DNA of 64,000 nucleotides, taken from contig CACGLD010000001.1 in assembly GCA_902573755.1 (NCBI GenBank), positions 1 to 64,000 of the forward strand, in the 5' to 3' direction. Both the position numbers and the translations under genes were made by a program. Positions 10,411-23,303 of the stretch are shown here, one piece after another. Position 1 is the first letter of the stretch; each line of letters opens with the position of its first letter. The notes beneath the pieces were generated by a model, which saw only the letters and a list, made by a program, of their open reading frames with translations, did no database searches and was not told where the DNA came from. The stretch is from an uncultured Pelagibacteraceae bacterium (GTDB lineage Bacteria; Pseudomonadota; Alphaproteobacteria; Pelagibacterales; Pelagibacteraceae).

Positions 10411-11394
10411 TTGATAAAATATTTTTTTAAAAGGCTGTTTCAATCTGCTTTGGTGATGCTGGTTGTCGCTTTTGTTTCTTTCTCTTTATTTAATTTTGTT
10501 GGAGATCCAATTAATAACATGGTTGGAGAAGAGACTTCTGATGAGGAAAGAGCAGAATTAAGAGAAACATTAGGTTTAATGGATCCAATTCATGTACAGT
10601 TTTCAAGATTTATAGTTAATGCTTCTAAAGGTGAGTTTGGAATTTCATATCAATTAAGAAGACCTGTTTCAGAATTAATAGTGGAAAGATTACCTGCAAC
10701 TATTGAACTTGTAGTTATTTCAGCACTAATTGCACTAATAACAGGTACATTGTTAGGTGTTTATACAGGCATAAATCGAAAAGGTTTTTTAAGTGATTTT
10801 GTCTTAGCCATCTCCTTGCTGGGAGTTTCACTCCCCACATTTGTAATTGGTATATTATTTATATATTTATTTGCAGTAATCTTAGGAATATTACCCTCTT
10901 TTGGAAGAGGAGAAGTTGTTGATTTAGGTTTTTGGACTACAGGTTTTTTAACAGTTTCAGGGCTAAAAGCAATTATACTTCCTTCAGTAACATTAAGCCT
11001 TTTTCAAATGACTTATATCATCAGACTTGTGCGAGCAGAGATGATGGAAATATTACAAACAGATTATATTAAATTTGCACGCGCTCGAGGTATCAGCGAA
11101 AATAGTATTAAATATAAACATGCATTAAAAAATGGATTGATACCTGTAATAACTATAGCAGGAATAAATATTGGAACTTTAATTGCGTTTTCAATTATTA
11201 CCGAAACTGTTTTTCAATGGCCTGGAATGGGCTTCTTATTTATTCAAGCAGTTCAATTTGTAGATATACCAATCATGTCAGCTTATTTAGTATTTATAGC
11301 TTTTGTTTTTGTAATGATAAATTTTATAGTTGATATTCTTTATTATCTAATTGATCCAAGAATAAGAGTTAAAGGAGATACAGCAAGTGGATAA
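10411..11394 (+). CDS. Peptide-type ABC importer permease (DppB/OppB family)
   Basis: A 327-residue inner-membrane permease with six predicted membrane helices and the BPD_transp_1 coupling loop near DYIKFARARGISENSI. The start is a TTG, chosen because MIKYFFKRL matches the usual DppB opening (a basic residue pair just before helix 1) and no suitable ATG lies nearby. The C-terminus overlaps the next permease start by eight bases. It works with the neighbouring permease and ATPase; substrate unknown. Confidence 0.92.
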   Translation: MIKYFFKRLFQSALVMLVVAFVSFSLFNFVGDPINNMVGEETSDEERAELRETLGLMDPIHVQFSRFIVNASKGEFGISYQLRRPVSELIVERLPATIELVVISALIALITGTLLGVYTGINRKGFLSDFVLAISLLGVSLPTFVIGILFIYLFAVILGILPSFGRGEVVDLGFWTTGFLTVSGLKAIILPSVTLSLFQMTYIIRLVRAEMMEILQTDYIKFARARGISENSIKYKHALKNGLIPVITIAGINIGTLIAFSIITETVFQWPGMGFLFIQAVQFVDIPIMSAYLVFIAFVFVMINFIVDILYYLIDPRIRVKGDTASG

Positions 11395-12316
11395 CAAATC
11401 TTTAAGTACTTGGGAAAGAGTAAAAGATAGTGATATTTATCATAGCTTTATTAAATCTCCTACTGCAATTGTATCATCTACTATTTTATTTATAATTTTT
11501 TTCTGCTCTTTCTTTGTTGAGTTCATAACACCTTACAATCCCTTTGACCCGTCCTCTCTATCACTGATGGATGCATTCACACCACCATCATGGACAGAAG
11601 ATGGTCTGGCTAAATTTATTTTAGGCACTGATGGACAAGGAAGAGATATGTTATCGACAATTTTGTATGGATGTAGAATTTCTTTAATTGTAGGTTTTTC
11701 CGCGATAATTTTTAGTTTAATCCTTGGAGTTGGATTGGGATTAACGGCTGGATTTTTTGGAGGAAAATACGAAATGATAGTAATGAGGTTAACCGATGTT
11801 CAGTTAACAGTACCAAGTATTTTGATGGCTTTATTAGTTGATGGAATAGCAAGAGGATTAATTTCTAGAGAAATGCATGATGAAATGGCAATTTATGTTT
11901 TAATATTTGCAATTGGGATTTCAGAATGGCCACAATTTGCAAGAGTTTCAAGAGCTGCAACTTTGGTGGAAAAAAATAAAGATTATGTTTCAGCATCAAC
12001 AATAATCGGGGTTTCAAATATAATTATTATGTTTAAACATATTTTACCAAATATTTTAAGACCAGTATTAGTAATTGGAACTATTGGTTTAGCTCTTGCT
12101 ATTTTAGCTGAGTCTACTTTAAGTTTTTTAGGAGTTGGTGTGCCTCCTACTACACCTTCTTTAGGGACATTGATAAGACTTGGTAATGATTTTTTATTTT
12201 CAGGAGAATGGTGGATAACTTTTTTTCCAGCGATTTTCTTAGTTATTTTAGCATTTTCAATAAATTTATTAGGGGATTGGATGAGAGATACTTTAAATCC
12301 AAAATTAAAAAAATGA
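11387..12316 (+). CDS. Peptide-type ABC importer permease (DppC/OppC family)
   Basis: A 309-residue second permease with the family 5 N-terminal cytoplasmic stretch, six membrane helices, LGTDGQGRDMLS (a DppC/OppC signature) and the coupling motif NKDYVSASTIIGVS. It starts at GTG, eight bases inside the preceding gene, with a good ribosome-binding site (AAAGGAGA). The stop codon overlaps the ATG of the ATPase gene in an ATGA arrangement. Confidence 0.93.
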   Translation: MDNKSLSTWERVKDSDIYHSFIKSPTAIVSSTILFIIFFCSFFVEFITPYNPFDPSSLSLMDAFTPPSWTEDGLAKFILGTDGQGRDMLSTILYGCRISLIVGFSAIIFSLILGVGLGLTAGFFGGKYEMIVMRLTDVQLTVPSILMALLVDGIARGLISREMHDEMAIYVLIFAIGISEWPQFARVSRAATLVEKNKDYVSASTIIGVSNIIIMFKHILPNILRPVLVIGTIGLALAILAESTLSFLGVGVPPTTPSLGTLIRLGNDFLFSGEWWITFFPAIFLVILAFSINLLGDWMRDTLNPKLKK

Positions 12317-13995
12317 CATTTTTAAAAATAAATAATCTTAGTGTTGATTATCAAATGAGAAAAGAAACAGTTTATGCTGCTAAGAACGTAAATATTGAGG
12401 TTAACAAAGGAGAAATTTTAGGATTAGTTGGAGAATCTGGATCGGGAAAAAGTACTGTAGGGAATGCTATAATAAATTTAATTGATGAACCAGGTAAGGT
12501 TTCTAGTGGCTCAGTTATTTTAGGTGATCTTAATATTCATGAAAATTCTGAAAGTATTGTTAAATATAGGGGAAATAAAATTGGATTAATATTTCAAGAT
12601 CCTCAAACTTCGCTTAACCCAATTCTTACAGTGGGTGAACAGTTAATTGAAACAATTCAAACTCATCTTAAATTAAGCAAAGAAGAAGCAAAAAATAAAT
12701 CTATAAATTTATTAAAAGAGGTTGGTATAAAAGATGCAGAGGTAAGATTTGATAATTATCCTCACCAATTTTCAGGCGGAATGAGACAGCGAGTAGTAAT
12801 TTCTCTAGCTCTATGTTGTGAACCAGAGTTGTTAATTGCAGATGAGCCAACAACAGCATTAGATGTATCAATTCAGTCTCAGATTTTAGAACTAATTAAA
12901 AAATTAACAAAAGAAAGAAATCTTGCAGTTATCTTAATTACTCATGACATGGGAGTTATAGCTGAAACAGCAGATCGTGTAGCAGTTATGAAAAGTGGTA
13001 ATTTAGTTGAAATCGGTGAAACTAAAAAAATATTAACTAAACCACAAGAAAATTATACCAAAAGTTTAGTAAGTTCAGTTCCACCAACTAACAAAAAAAT
13101 TTCACGATTTGTAATAGTTGAAAAAGAAAATAGTGACAAAAAAGAAAATAATATCAAAATATTAAATAGATGGACAAAAAAAGGGATAATAGATCAAGAT
13201 TTAGTAAAGATAAAAAATTTGAGTAAAAGTTTTGATGATAATTTTTTTACAGAAAGTTCTAAGAATTCAGTGATGGCTGTTAATAATGTTTCTTTTGAAA
13301 TAAAAGAAGGCGAATCTTTTGGCTTAGTGGGAGAAAGTGGAAGTGGAAAATCCACAATTGCAAAAATGATTGTAAATTTATTTAAACCTACTTCTGGAAA
13401 TATCTTTTTTGATAAAGTTTGTATTACAAAAATAAAACAAAGATCCGAATTAATGAAATTTAGAAAACAAATTCAAATGATATTTCAAGATCCTTATTCT
13501 TCACTAAATGGAAGATTAAAAGTAAAAGACATAATTGCAGAACCAATTACACTTCACAATCCATCTATATCTACTTTAGACTTAAATAATTATATTTATG
13601 ATTTACTGGAGTCTGTGGAATTAACTCAAAAATCTGCTTATCGATATCCACATGAATTTTCAGGAGGACAGAGACAGAGAATATCAATTGCAAGAGCACT
13701 TGCCACACAACCAAGACTTTTAGTTTGTGACGAACCTACCTCTGCTTTGGATGTAAGTATCCAAGCTCAAATATTAAATTTACTTAAAGATCTACAAGAA
13801 CAATTAAATTTAACAATTTTATTTATTAGCCATGACCTGCCGGTTGTTAGACAAATGTGCGATAGAATTGGAGTCTTAAAAGATGGCAAATTATGTGAAG
13901 TTTCAAACACTGAGGACTTATTTTTAAAACCCGTCCATGAATACACAAGAGAACTTTTACGGTTAATGCCTAAAATTGAGTCTATTTATAATTAA
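12313..13995 (+). CDS. Fused double ATPase of the peptide-type ABC importer (DppD-DppF-like)
   Basis: A 560-residue protein with two complete ABC ATPase domains. Walker A motifs (GESGSGKST) lie at residues 40-48 and 340-348; each domain has its own signature ([18 protein letters not shown]) and Walker B ([20 protein letters not shown]). The first domain ends with the oligopeptide/dipeptide C-terminal region. The start is the ATG overlapping the upstream stop (ATGA); a longer frame opening at 12208 runs inside the permease gene and its first 35 residues are not family-like. Fused DppDF-type ATPases are known in Proteobacteria. Confidence 0.94.
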   Translation: MTFLKINNLSVDYQMRKETVYAAKNVNIEVNKGEILGLVGESGSGKSTVGNAIINLIDEPGKVSSGSVILGDLNIHENSESIVKYRGNKIGLIFQDPQTSLNPILTVGEQLIETIQTHLKLSKEEAKNKSINLLKEVGIKDAEVRFDNYPHQFSGGMRQRVVISLALCCEPELLIADEPTTALDVSIQSQILELIKKLTKERNLAVILITHDMGVIAETADRVAVMKSGNLVEIGETKKILTKPQENYTKSLVSSVPPTNKKISRFVIVEKENSDKKENNIKILNRWTKKGIIDQDLVKIKNLSKSFDDNFFTESSKNSVMAVNNVSFEIKEGESFGLVGESGSGKSTIAKMIVNLFKPTSGNIFFDKVCITKIKQRSELMKFRKQIQMIFQDPYSSLNGRLKVKDIIAEPITLHNPSISTLDLNNYIYDLLESVELTQKSAYRYPHEFSGGQRQRISIARALATQPRLLVCDEPTSALDVSIQAQILNLLKDLQEQLNLTILFISHDLPVVRQMCDRIGVLKDGKLCEVSNTEDLFLKPVHEYTRELLRLMPKIESIYN

Positions 13996-14048
13996 TTTTT
14001 CGTAAGCCTAAAATGGTCTATTAAAAATGATAATTTTACTAATTATTT

Positions 14049-14078
14049 TGCAATCTCTCTCATAGATTGTATTATAGA
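14049..14078 (+). promoter_or_regulatory. Possible promoter and small hairpin upstream of leuA
   Basis: TTGCAA (14049-14054) and TATAGA (14073-14078) are 18 bases apart. A short inverted repeat, CAATCT (14051-14056) with AGATTG (14064-14069), overlaps this region and could be an operator. No leucine-rich leader peptide is visible in the 102-base spacer 13996-14097. Confidence 0.3.
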
Positions 14079-14097
14079 TTTTCTAAAAATTTTAGTT

Positions 14098-16703
<2,606 letters not shown>

Positions 16704-16708
16704 AAAAA

Positions 16709-17557
16709 ATGGCTACTGGCAGAGATGATTTTGTAATTGCCATTAGGTCAGCTTTCTTAAAAAAAAAAGATAAACAAAAATTTTCTTTACTTACTTTAAT
16801 TATTTTATCAATTTTTGTAATTGTTTTAAGTAATTTTGATTTTAAAGCAATACAATTTATTAAATTAGGAATTAATGAAGTAATTTATAGATCATCTCAT
16901 ATTGCATCAATCCCAGAAAATAAATTAAAAGAAATAACTTCAAAATTCAAATCACATATGGATTTGTATGAAAGTCATCAGAAAGAATTAATTAAAATAG
17001 AAAATTCTGACCAACTTAAATTACAAAATAAGTTTTTAACTGCAGAAAACGAAAAGCTTAGAGAGTTACTTGATGAAAGTATAAATTCACAAGAAATATT
17101 TGCCAGAGTTTTAATTGATAAAGACAGTCCATATTTAAAATCAGTAGTATTAAATAAAGGCACAAAAGATAAAGTAAAAATTGGAATGGCTGTTATTGAT
17201 GATGTTTATCTAGTTGGCCAAATAATTGAAGTAAATTATACAAATTCAAGGGCATTACTATTGTCTGACCTTAATAGCAAAATACCATCTGTTCTAGAGC
17301 CAGATGATATACAAGCTGTAATTTCTGGTACAGGAAGTGATTTTGGAAAAATTGAACATACTCAAGAAGAATTTAGAGAAGATTTTAAAAATAAAGAAAT
17401 TTTTGCTTACACCTCAGGTCTTGGTGGTTTATTCAAACCTGGTATACCAATTGGAAAAATTAACAACATATCAGAAGGAAAAATTAATTTTTTTTCTGAT
17501 TTTACACAACTCAACTATGTAAAAATAGTTTCTTATAAAATAGGTAGAGAAGAATAA
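16709..17557 (+). CDS. mreC: Rod-shape-determining protein MreC
   Basis: A 282-residue bitopic membrane protein of the elongasome. One membrane helix (about 24-44) is followed by a coiled coil (about 65-120, rich in Lys, Glu and Leu) and the beta-domain with LNKGTKDKVKIGMAV and SDLNSKIPSV, which are characteristic of MreC. It shares its stop-start junction with mreD (overlap of one base). Confidence 0.93.
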   Translation: MATGRDDFVIAIRSAFLKKKDKQKFSLLTLIILSIFVIVLSNFDFKAIQFIKLGINEVIYRSSHIASIPENKLKEITSKFKSHMDLYESHQKELIKIENSDQLKLQNKFLTAENEKLRELLDESINSQEIFARVLIDKDSPYLKSVVLNKGTKDKVKIGMAVIDDVYLVGQIIEVNYTNSRALLLSDLNSKIPSVLEPDDIQAVISGTGSDFGKIEHTQEEFREDFKNKEIFAYTSGLGGLFKPGIPIGKINNISEGKINFFSDFTQLNYVKIVSYKIGREE

Positions 17558-18075
17558 TGTCATCACTTAACAAAAGTTCTTTTTTAAAAATATTCTTATC
17601 CTACGTACCATTTATAATGTTATTTTTTTCTGTATTTAATGAATTTGATTTTAATTACTTAAAACTTGATTATTTTGCTTTTAATTTTGTTCATCTATTA
17701 ATTTTCTTTTGGACTTTAAGAAATCCTGATCAATTAGGCTATCTAGCAATTTTCTTTGCAGGAATAATTAATGATGTTGTAATAGGTATACCTATAGGAA
17801 TTAGTAGTTTTTGTTACCTTATTCTTTGCTCAGTAACAGCTTATATAAGAAACATTACTTTATCTCCAAACTTTATGAAGGACTGGATATCCTTATTATT
17901 CACAATTTTATTAATAAATTCAATTCAAGTAATTATTTTGGATTTAGTCTTTTTAACCAAAGTTGATTACACTAATTATTTGATTAACTCAGGTTTTACT
18001 TTCTTATTTTATCCAATATTTTTTTTATTTTTTAATTTTTTAAACGAGAGAATTTCATATCAAACAAATGATTAG
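17557..18075 (+). CDS. mreD: Rod-shape-determining membrane protein MreD
   Basis: A 172-residue, Phe- and Ile-rich polytopic membrane protein with about five helices. Sequence conservation in this family is weak; the call depends on size, hydrophobicity, the motif IINDVVIGIPIGISSF and the position between mreC and the PBP2 gene, where mreD always lies. It overlaps the next gene by eight bases. Confidence 0.88.
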   Translation: MSSLNKSSFLKIFLSYVPFIMLFFSVFNEFDFNYLKLDYFAFNFVHLLIFFWTLRNPDQLGYLAIFFAGIINDVVIGIPIGISSFCYLILCSVTAYIRNITLSPNFMKDWISLLFTILLINSIQVIILDLVFLTKVDYTNYLINSGFTFLFYPIFFLFFNFLNERISYQTND

Positions 18076-19990
18076 ATCTAATTCAGGAATAAGAAAAACA
18101 GATGTAATTAATAGAAGGATGTTCATAATCGGAGCAGCAAAAGTAGTAGTTTTTGTTGGTATCGTTGCTCGTTTATTTTCTCTTCAAATAAACGAAAATA
18201 AAAAATATTTAACACTTTCGGATAAAAATAGAATTAGAGAATGGAAGCTCCCACCTACTAGGGGAAATATTGTTGATTATTTTGGAAATATAATTGCGGG
18301 GAATTTAAAAGTATATCAATTACATATAATTCCAGAGCAAGTTGAGAATTTTAATTATTTACTAGTTAGATTGAGAAACCTTTTAAATCTAAGTGATAAA
18401 AGAATTGCAAGAATAAATAAATTAAAAGCAGAGCTAAAACCATGGGATAGTATTATTGTTTCTGAAAACCTAAGCTGGAGTCAATTTGTAAAAATTAATA
18501 ATTATTTATACGATCTTGTTGGAGTTAAACCAGTAATGACAATCTCCAGAAACTATCCATTTAATGATGTGTACACACATGTGCTTGGATATGTGAGTCA
18601 ACCAAATGAAGAAGAAATTTTAGAAAATGAAATTATCCAAGAAAGATTTGTACCAGGAATGAAAATTGGAAAACTGGGCTTAGAGAAAAGACTTGAAAAT
18701 CATTTAATTGGAACAAATGCTATTCAAAGATATGAAGTAAATGCTTACGGTAAAAGGATTAATCAACTTGAGCATCAAAAAGGTGAGCAAGGATCAAAAA
18801 TACGTTTAACTGTAGATACAGAAATACAAAAAGCTTGTGGGAAATTGTTAAATGAAAAAGCAGGATCTATAAGTGTAATGGATATTTATACTGGAGATAT
18901 AATAGCAATGTATTCATCTCCATCTTATAATCCAAATTTATTTTTATTTGGAATAAGTCAAGATGAGTGGCAATTAATTAGAAATAATCCATTAAAACCA
19001 CTAATAAACAAAACTCTTTCGGGTCTATACTCACCAGGCTCAACAATAAAACCTATCGTTGCGCTTTCAGCTTTAGAAAACAAAGTAATAGATACAAAGT
19101 TTAAAGTTAAATGCACAGGAAAAATGGAGTTATATGGACAAACGTTTCACTGTTGGAAGGAAAAGGGACATGGTTGGGTTAGTCTGAAAAATGCAATGAA
19201 ACAATCTTGTGATACATATTTTTATGAGGTTGCTAGATTATTAGGTGTTGATAGATTAAACATTACAGCTGAAAAGTTTGGCTTAGGTAAAAAAGTTCTC
19301 GGTGATTATTTCGATAATGAAAAAAAAGGATTATTTCCAAATACTAAATGGAAAAAAAATAATCTTGGTAAAGGCTGGGTATTAGGAGAGACCTTAATAA
19401 CAGGTATTGGACAAGGCTATATACAATCAACTCCTTTACAACTTTGTATGATGACCGCACAAATTGCAAATGGAGGCTTTGCTTTAAAACCGAAAATAAT
19501 TGTCGATAGTAATCCAATTTCTTATGAGGATGCAAAACAATCAATGGAAAGTGGATTATTATTTGATACCGACTCTGAGGAATTGTTAGACAAAAAGTTA
19601 TTTAAAAACCAAAGAAATATTAAGATTGTTCAAGAAGCAATGTTTGCTTCAACCAATGAAAGATTTGGAACTTCTTATAAATCAAGAATTGATGACCCTA
19701 AATATCAATTTGCAGGAAAAACTGGAACAGCCCAGGTCAAGAGAATTAGTAAAAGAGAGAGGGAATTGGATTTAGAATTAGAGCAAATACCATACAAAGA
19801 TAGAGATCATGCTTTGTATGTTGCTTATGGACCATATGTTAACCCGCGATATGCGCTTAGTATAATTGTTGAGCATGGTGGTTCAGGAAGTAAGGCGGCA
19901 GCACCAATTGCAAAAAAATTATTTAAATTAATCATCGACAGACATGATTTAAGAAATAAACAATCAAATTTTGAGAGGATTACTGTTTAA
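18068..19990 (+). CDS. mrdA: Penicillin-binding protein 2, elongation transpeptidase
   Basis: A class B penicillin-binding protein of 640 residues that cross-links peptidoglycan during cell elongation. One N-terminal membrane helix lies at about 20-40, then the PBP dimer domain with PPTRGNIVDYFGN, and the transpeptidase domain with the active-site SxxK at Ser325-Lys328 (SPGSTIKP), SCD in QSCDTYFYE as the second motif and KTGTAQV as the third. It ends immediately before rodA. The symbol mrdA (pbpA) follows from the MreBCD-RodA context. Confidence 0.95.
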   Translation: MIRSNSGIRKTDVINRRMFIIGAAKVVVFVGIVARLFSLQINENKKYLTLSDKNRIREWKLPPTRGNIVDYFGNIIAGNLKVYQLHIIPEQVENFNYLLVRLRNLLNLSDKRIARINKLKAELKPWDSIIVSENLSWSQFVKINNYLYDLVGVKPVMTISRNYPFNDVYTHVLGYVSQPNEEEILENEIIQERFVPGMKIGKLGLEKRLENHLIGTNAIQRYEVNAYGKRINQLEHQKGEQGSKIRLTVDTEIQKACGKLLNEKAGSISVMDIYTGDIIAMYSSPSYNPNLFLFGISQDEWQLIRNNPLKPLINKTLSGLYSPGSTIKPIVALSALENKVIDTKFKVKCTGKMELYGQTFHCWKEKGHGWVSLKNAMKQSCDTYFYEVARLLGVDRLNITAEKFGLGKKVLGDYFDNEKKGLFPNTKWKKNNLGKGWVLGETLITGIGQGYIQSTPLQLCMMTAQIANGGFALKPKIIVDSNPISYEDAKQSMESGLLFDTDSEELLDKKLFKNQRNIKIVQEAMFASTNERFGTSYKSRIDDPKYQFAGKTGTAQVKRISKRERELDLELEQIPYKDRDHALYVAYGPYVNPRYALSIIVEHGGSGSKAAAPIAKKLFKLIIDRHDLRNKQSNFERITV

Positions 19991-21115
19991 ATGTTTCAGC
20001 ACGATAGATTGAGTAATGAGATTACATTATTTCAAAAAATAAAAAACTTAGACTACATACTATTGATTTCCGTCATCCTTCTTTCTGTATTAAGTGTTTT
20101 TGTTATGTATTCTACAGATGGTGGTGAAATACTTTTTCATACAAAAAATCATTTTGTAAAACTCGCAGTTTTTTTCCCTCTTATGATTTTTGTGGCTTTC
20201 TTTAACATCAAATTTTGGCATAACTTCTCTTATATAATCTACCTTATAGTAATACTTTTATTAATTTATGTTTCGTTTTTCGGAATAAAGTCCTCTGGTT
20301 CACAAAGATGGATGGATCTTTATTTATTTGTTCTGCAACCTTCAGAACTTATGAAAGTAGCAATTATAATGTGTCTTGCAAAATATTTTCATAGAATAAA
20401 AATAGAAAATGTTAATTCATTTACCAGCATAACTATTGTGTTATCGATTATAATAATTCCAATAATTTTTGTAATTTCTCAACCTGATCTTGGTACATCT
20501 ATATTAATTGCTTTAAGTGGATTAATAATTTTGTGGTTAGCTGGCATGAAAATTAAATATTTTATATACTCGTTTATTACTTTCTTAATTTCGCTTCCAT
20601 TTATAATCTCATTTCTTAAACCATATCAAAAACTGAGAATATTAACTTTTTTAGATCCAGATAGAGATCCATTGGGTGCTGGATATCAAATTATACAGTC
20701 AAAAATAGCTATCGGCTCAGGCGGCCTTAATGGAAAAGGTTTTTTAAAAGGAACTCAGAGCTACTTAGATTTTTTACCTGAAAAACATACAGATTTTATA
20801 TTTACTTTATTTTCAGAAGAGTTTGGTTTTATAGGCTCAGTTGGTCTATTAATATTATACTCAATAATAATTTTTAGAATTATAAGAATAGGATCTATTT
20901 CAAGAAGTAATTTTGCTAGACTTTTTTGTTTTGGTTATGCTTTTGCAATTTTTATTTATATTGTAGTAAATTTATCTATGGTTTTAGGTCTGCTACCTAT
21001 AGTTGGTTCTCCATTACCTATCATGTCGTATGGAGGTTCTTCAATGTTAGCCACTATGATTGGTTTTGGCATAGTATTGAGTGCAAAAATTAATCATAAA
21101 CAAATGATTGCATAA
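19991..21115 (+). CDS. rodA: Rod-shape SEDS glycosyltransferase RodA
   Basis: A 374-residue SEDS-family protein with about ten membrane helices that polymerises glycan strands together with PBP2. Signature stretches include PSELMKVAIIM, QPDLGTSILIALSG, GGLNGKGFLKGTQS and LPEKHTDFIFTLFSEEFG. It is the last gene of the shape operon; no clear terminator follows in the 43-base spacer before the next gene. Confidence 0.96.
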   Translation: MFQHDRLSNEITLFQKIKNLDYILLISVILLSVLSVFVMYSTDGGEILFHTKNHFVKLAVFFPLMIFVAFFNIKFWHNFSYIIYLIVILLLIYVSFFGIKSSGSQRWMDLYLFVLQPSELMKVAIIMCLAKYFHRIKIENVNSFTSITIVLSIIIIPIIFVISQPDLGTSILIALSGLIILWLAGMKIKYFIYSFITFLISLPFIISFLKPYQKLRILTFLDPDRDPLGAGYQIIQSKIAIGSGGLNGKGFLKGTQSYLDFLPEKHTDFIFTLFSEEFGFIGSVGLLILYSIIIFRIIRIGSISRSNFARLFCFGYAFAIFIYIVVNLSMVLGLLPIVGSPLPIMSYGGSSMLATMIGFGIVLSAKINHKQMIA

Positions 21116-21158
21116 TTTGTCACCCTGATAATTTAATATTTACTTGTATAACAATTTT

Positions 21159-22400
21159 ATGAATAAAAATCTTAAAGTAGGAATAGTTGGAGCAGGAATT
21201 CAAGGTGTATCTAACGCATTGTTTCTTCAAAAAAAAGGTTTCAATGTAACTATTTTTGACAGAGATAACCCAGGTAGCCAAGCCGCCTCTTATGGCAATG
21301 CAGGTCACTTTTCACCTTATGCATCTCTTTCTTTAAACAGAACTGATGTTTTGGCAGATGTCCCAGCTATGTTACTCAGTTCCACAGGTCCCCTTGCCTT
21401 AAAATGGAACTACGTTCCTAAAATGATTCCATGGTTTTTAAAGTTTATAATGAATACTTCCAAAACCAAGATGATGCATACTGCTAAAAATATGCACCAA
21501 ATTTTAGATTTAGCTTTACCTGCATATGATGAACTATTTGAAGAGATAGACTTAGAAGGTTTAGTTGAAAACAAAGGAATTCTTTATATTTGGAATGATA
21601 AAGATTTAAAAAGTAGAGAATTAGAAATCAGAGTAAGGGAAGAATTAGGAGTTGAACAACAATTAGTAAATAAAGCTGAGATTCATGATCTTGAACCTCA
21701 TATAAAACCATTTTACCATGCAGGCGTTTATTATCCTTATGCAAGACACGCAAGAAATCCAAAAAGAATTCTTTTAAAATTATTTGATTTATTTTTGAAA
21801 AAAGGTGGAAAATTTAACAAAGTAAATATTAAAAATATTAATTTTGATGAAGAAAAACCGGTTTTTAAAACTGAAACTCAAAGTTATGTTTTTGATAAAG
21901 CAGTAATAGCTTGTGGAGCTTTTTCAAAAAAATTAACAGATAATCTAGGAGAAAAAATACCCTTAGATACAGAGCGTGGATATCATGTTCATTTCAAAAA
22001 TTGTGATCATTTATTAAGTCGACCTGTGATATTTTCTAACCGCGGATTTGGAATTACACCGATGGAACAAGGTTTAAGAGTTGTTGGAACTGTAGAATTC
22101 GGTGGATTAGATAATCCATTATCTAAATCAAGAGTTAAAAATTTGATAAATAATGCAAAATATATGCTTGGTGATTTACCAGAACATGAGGATGAGTGGC
22201 TAGGATTTAGACCCACTTTACCAGATTTTTTACCTGTTATGGGGCCATCAAAAAATTACAAAAATATTTACTATTGTTTTGGGCATCATCATTTAGGATG
22301 GACTTTAGGTCCGATTTCTGGAAAGATTGTTTCAGGGATGATAGCGAACGAAAATACAAATTTAGATTTAAAACCTTATAGTTCGCTTAGATTTAGTTAA
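21159..22400 (+). CDS. FAD-dependent amino acid/amine oxidoreductase (DadA-like)
   Basis: A 413-residue flavoprotein of the DAO/DadA family. The dinucleotide-binding motif GIVGAGIQGVSNALFLQKKG starts at residue 8 and the C-terminal FAD contact GHHHLGWTLGPISGKIVSGM is present. The family oxidises D-amino acids or secondary amines; exact substrate unknown. I start at the ATG at 21159, directly before the Rossmann strand; a TTG five codons upstream is less likely. An EamA exporter gene starts immediately after the stop, which may point to an amino acid-related role. Confidence 0.88.
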   Translation: MNKNLKVGIVGAGIQGVSNALFLQKKGFNVTIFDRDNPGSQAASYGNAGHFSPYASLSLNRTDVLADVPAMLLSSTGPLALKWNYVPKMIPWFLKFIMNTSKTKMMHTAKNMHQILDLALPAYDELFEEIDLEGLVENKGILYIWNDKDLKSRELEIRVREELGVEQQLVNKAEIHDLEPHIKPFYHAGVYYPYARHARNPKRILLKLFDLFLKKGGKFNKVNIKNINFDEEKPVFKTETQSYVFDKAVIACGAFSKKLTDNLGEKIPLDTERGYHVHFKNCDHLLSRPVIFSNRGFGITPMEQGLRVVGTVEFGGLDNPLSKSRVKNLINNAKYMLGDLPEHEDEWLGFRPTLPDFLPVMGPSKNYKNIYYCFGHHHLGWTLGPISGKIVSGMIANENTNLDLKPYSSLRFS

Positions 22401-23303
22401 GTGACTAAAGATAATAATTTTTTAGCTTATTTATATCTATTTTTAACAGTAACTTTCTGGGCAGGAAATTTTGTAGTAGGTAAACTTGCAAGCTTTTACG
22501 AAGTTCCACCTTTTTCACTAAATTTTTATAGATGGTTTTTTGCATGGTTAATTTTAGCACCTTTTACAATTCCTGAATTATTAGAGAAAAGAAATTATAT
22601 AATTAAAAACTATAAGCTTTTCATTATTTTGGGTGTTACTAGCATAACCATATTTAATTCCATAGTTTATTATTCATTAAATTTTACTCAAGTTATTAGC
22701 GGTGTGTTAATGATTTCAACTATACCAGTAATGATTATGTTATTCTCTTCAATTTTAAAAATTGAAAAAACAAATATTTTTCAAATTATAGGAGTAATTC
22801 TTTCTTTTGCTGGTGTAATTGTGATTATTACAAAAGCAAATTTGGAGATATTAAAAAATTTAGATTTCAATAAAGGTGATATTACAATGGTGATAGCAAT
22901 GTTTTCATGGGCATTATATTCAACATTATTAAAGGGAAAACAATATGAGTTAACTCAAATATCATTACTTCAAGTAGTAATTACTTTTGGTTTAATATTT
23001 TTGATTCCAGTTTATTTTATTGAATATCAAATTGGCTTTAGGATTAATTTAGAATTACCTTTTATTTTAATTTTATCTTATGTTGTTTTGTTTCCAGGTT
23101 TGGCATCTTTTATTTTATGGATAAAAGGAATATCTATGATTGGTGCTAATCGTTCTGGTGTTTTTTTACACCTAATGCCAATTTTGAGCGCAATAATGGC
23201 GATGTTTTTTTTTAGTGAAAAATTTATGTTTTATCATATTTTAGGCGCTTGTTTCATTATTACAGGAATATTGTTATCAAATAAGAAAGTTAAAAATGCT
23301 TAA
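22401..23303 (+). CDS. EamA/DMT-family transporter
   Basis: A 300-residue membrane protein with ten predicted helices arranged as two EamA repeats (FWAGNFVVGKLASFYEVPPF in the first, AMFSWALYSTLLKG in the second). Family members export amino acids or other metabolites; direction and substrate are unknown. The gene starts with GTG directly after the preceding stop codon and overlaps the following dehydrogenase by eight bases. Confidence 0.85.
   Translation: MTKDNNFLAYLYLFLTVTFWAGNFVVGKLASFYEVPPFSLNFYRWFFAWLILAPFTIPELLEKRNYIIKNYKLFIILGVTSITIFNSIVYYSLNFTQVISGVLMISTIPVMIMLFSSILKIEKTNIFQIIGVILSFAGVIVIITKANLEILKNLDFNKGDITMVIAMFSWALYSTLLKGKQYELTQISLLQVVITFGLIFLIPVYFIEYQIGFRINLELPFILILSYVVLFPGLASFILWIKGISMIGANRSGVFLHLMPILSAIMAMFFFSEKFMFYHILGACFIITGILLSNKKVKNA

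Noticed and set aside
12208-12312. Longer N-terminus (35 residues) for the fused peptide-importer ATPase
   Set aside because: It lies wholly inside the upstream permease gene, is not similar to ABC ATPases, and the ATG at 12313 overlaps the permease stop in the usual ATGA way.
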